From the NCBI GenBank assembly GCA_017538635.1, contig JAFYIM010000410.1:1-6311 (forward strand): a stretch of DNA of 6,311 nt. Direction: 5' to 3'. The DNA comes from a bacterium. Its GTDB lineage: Bacteria > UBA3054. The position numbers were made by a program, and so were the translations under genes. The notes beneath the pieces are model-generated. The model had not been told where the DNA came from, did no database searches, and was given only the letters and a program-made list of their open reading frames with translations. This document shows, one piece after another, positions 4,665-6,311 of this stretch. How positions within the stretch are numbered: position 1 is the stretch's first letter; every line of letters starts with the position of its first letter.

Positions 4665-6311
4665 TCAGACGTTGTGTTTGACGCGTTCCTCGACCTCGGC
4701 GCGCTTGGCGTTGTTGAAGCGGTCAAGCGTTCCCACCAGGTAGCCGGTGATGCGGCGGATGCGCTGGAAGTTGCCGAGCCCGTCCTCTTCTTTTCTGCCG
4801 CAGTGCGGACAGGTGTCGCCGATGATGCCGTTGAAGCCGCAGACCGGGTCTCTGTCCACCGCGTGGTTGACACTGCCGTAGCCCACGCCGTAGTCGTGCA
4901 TCATGCGGATGATCTTCTCGAAGGCTTCCAGATTCTGGGTCGGATCGCCGTCTAATTCGACGTAGGTGATGTGGCCGGCGTTGGTGAGATTGTGATAAGG
5001 AGCTTCGAGTCTGATCTTGTCGCGGGCGCTGATCGGGAAGTAAACGGGAATGTGGAAGCTGTTGGTGTAGAACTCGTGGTCCGTGATGCCGGGCATGACG
5101 CCGAAGCGCTTACGGTCCATTTTCACGAAGCGGCCGCTCAGACCTTCAGCGGGCGTAGCAAGAAGCGAGAAGTTCAAGCCGGTCTCTTTGCTCGCCTGGT
5201 CCATTCTGTCGCGCATATGGCCGATGATCTCAAGGCCCAGGTTCTGTGCTTTCACGGATTCGCCGTGATGCTCGCCGATCAGACTCTTCAAGGTTTCCGC
5301 CAGGCCGATGAAGCCGCAGGAGAGCGTGCCGTGCTTTAAGACTTCGCCGACCTCGTCGTCAGGTCCGAGCTTTTCGGAATCAAGCCAAACTCCCGCGCCC
5401 ATCAGGAACGGGAAGTTCCTGACTTTCTTGTGGCACTGGATGGCGAAACGGGAGAGCAATTGATCGATGACCAGGTCGATCTTGCGGTCCAATGACTGGA
5501 AGAACAGATCGGTGTTGCCGTGCGCAAGGATAGCGAGCCTGGGCAGATTGATGGTCGTGAAGGAAAGGTTGCCGCGGCCGTTGGAAATGGCTTTGGAAGG
5601 ATCGTGCACGTTGCTGATGACTCGGGTGCGGCAGCCCATGTAAGCGATCTCGGTCTCGGGATGTCCTTCCTTATAGAAGGCCTTGTTGAAGGGCGCATCC
5701 TGGAAGGAGAAGTTCGGGAAGAGGCGCTTGGCGCTGACGCGGCAAGCCAGTTTGAAAAGATCGTAGTTCGGCTCGCCTTCGTTGTAGTTGATACCTTCCT
5801 TGACGCGGAAGATCTGGATGGGGAAGATGGGCGTTTCGCCGTGTCCAAGTCCGGCTTCCGTAGCGAGCAGCATGTTCCTTACGACCATGCGGCCTTCCGC
5901 GGAAGTGTCCATGCCGTAGTTCACGGATGAGAACGGCGTCTGCGCGCCGGCGCGGGAGTGCATGGTGTTGAGGTTGTGAATGAGAGCTTCCACCGCCTGG
6001 TAAGTTTCCTTATCGGTTTCTTTCAGAGCTTTCTTGGCGGCGAAGGCCTGGGCTTTCCTGACTTCCTCTTCCGGCAATCCGGCGGCCATGAGCGCCTCTC
6101 TCTCTTTGTCGGTGTAGGCTTCGCCTTTTTCCATGGAAGCCATGAGGCCCTGCTCTTTCAGTTCTTCCTCGACCTTGGTCGCGGCTTCCAGCTTTTCCTG
6201 GCTGTCAAGCAGCTCTATATAAGTGAGGATGTTCTTGCGATACTGCTTGGCATAGGTCTTCCTGACGCCGGGAGCCAGGCCGTAGTCGAAGTTCACGATG
6301 GACTGTCCGCC
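4665..6311 (-). CDS. nrdD: Anaerobic (class III) ribonucleoside-triphosphate reductase, C-terminal part (5' end beyond window)
   Basis: This oxygen-sensitive glycyl-radical enzyme reduces ribonucleoside triphosphates to deoxyribonucleoside triphosphates. 548 residues are visible out of about 700 typical; the missing N-terminus usually holds the ATP-cone regulatory domain. The frame is open to the right edge and begins GGQSIVNFDYGLAP, a conserved internal NrdD stretch. The GTG at 6296 is therefore an internal valine codon, not the start. Counting from the window edge, motifs are SRAGAQTPFSSVNYG (119-133); YMGCRTRV, with Cys227 the likely thiyl-radical cysteine of the finger loop; GRGNLSFTTINLPR (245-258); TNSFHIPV (416-423); and RITGYLVG, with Gly523 aligning to the E. 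coli radical glycine (Gly681). A C-terminal zinc-site region (488-505) shows only three cysteines (491, 501, 504), with Asp488 where E. coli has the first. nrdG follows after five bases in the same operon. The promoter is outside the window. Confidence 0.97.
   Translation of the reverse strand, partial: GGQSIVNFDYGLAPGVRKTYAKQYRKNILTYIELLDSQEKLEAATKVEEELKEQGLMASMEKGEAYTDKEREALMAAGLPEEEVRKAQAFAAKKALKETDKETYQAVEALIHNLNTMHSRAGAQTPFSSVNYGMDTSAEGRMVVRNMLLATEAGLGHGETPIFPIQIFRVKEGINYNEGEPNYDLFKLACRVSAKRLFPNFSFQDAPFNKAFYKEGHPETEIAYMGCRTRVISNVHDPSKAISNGRGNLSFTTINLPRLAILAHGNTDLFFQSLDRKIDLVIDQLLSRFAIQCHKKVRNFPFLMGAGVWLDSEKLGPDDEVGEVLKHGTLSCGFIGLAETLKSLIGEHHGESVKAQNLGLEIIGHMRDRMDQASKETGLNFSLLATPAEGLSGRFVKMDRKRFGVMPGITDHEFYTNSFHIPVYFPISARDKIRLEAPYHNLTNAGHITYVELDGDPTQNLEAFEKIIRMMHDYGVGYGSVNHAVDRDPVCGFNGIIGDTCPHCGRKEEDGLGNFQRIRRITGYLVGTLDRFNNAKRAEVEERVKHNV

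Noticed and set aside
3961..4743. Two open frames on opposite strands both beginning MRAVFL
   Set aside because: The shared peptide is an artefact of the perfect inverted repeat of the terminator read from each arm. Both frames are antisense to real genes.
4412..4873. Minus-strand frame across the nrdD-nrdG junction
   Set aside because: It is an out-of-frame reading of nrdD and nrdG, with a Ser/Thr/Arg-rich composition typical of shifted frames and no ribosome binding site.
6294..6296. GTG as a possible nrdD start
   Set aside because: The frame continues to the window edge, and the preceding codons encode GGQSI, a conserved internal NrdD motif. The gene is truncated by the window, not started here.
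1..6311. Mobile elements, CRISPR arrays, tRNA or rRNA genes, defence or toxin-antitoxin systems
   Set aside because: No transposase or integrase motif, regular spaced repeats, tRNA-like folds or paired small toxin-antitoxin genes were seen on reading both strands. Apart from the intergenic gaps, the window is filled by the five genes described.

Overview
The window fits a strictly or facultatively anaerobic Gram-negative bacterium. It carries an oxygen-sensitive class III ribonucleotide reductase with its activase, a lipobox lipoprotein, and a GspK-like pseudopilin fused to lamin-tail-domain (LTD) sequence. Very large GspK-like proteins with LTD segments and D/N-rich acidic loops are most familiar from the PVC superphylum (Lentisphaerota, Verrucomicrobiota, Planctomycetota). 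A gut or sediment member of that group is my best guess from protein style alone, held with modest confidence. Base composition is moderately GC-rich in genes, with AT-rich intergenic regions. Promoter and Shine-Dalgarno sites look like standard bacterial ones.

Layout: (1) 1-3054, minus strand: one uninterrupted frame of 1018 visible codons that runs off the left edge. It starts with a prepilin-type leader, continues with GspK-like sequence, and then has LTD-like segments separated by a long insertion. (2) 3055-3347: divergent intergenic region with a consensus sigma-70 promoter reading right, an inverted repeat just upstream of it, and a roughly 95-nt leader with a hairpin. (3) 3348-3638, plus strand: an HU-type nucleoid protein, followed by a strong intrinsic terminator. 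(4) 3715-4101, plus strand: a small lipoprotein of unknown function whose ribosome binding site directly abuts that terminator. (5) 4104-4161: a bidirectional terminator between convergent units. (6) 4162-4659 and 4665-6311, minus strand: nrdG and the C-terminal 548 codons of nrdD, a tight operon transcribed leftwards from beyond the right edge.

How the genes work together: NrdG is a radical SAM activase that installs the glycyl radical on NrdD, so nrdD-nrdG supplies dNTPs without oxygen. HU compacts and bends DNA. The pseudopilin would belong to a type II secretion or type IV pilus-like envelope machine, but no other component of such a machine is visible. I see no mobile element, CRISPR array, tRNA, rRNA or defence system. 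Most of the window is ordinary chromosomal housekeeping. The least ordinary item is the giant GspK/LTD protein, followed by the terminator-abutted lipoprotein gene.
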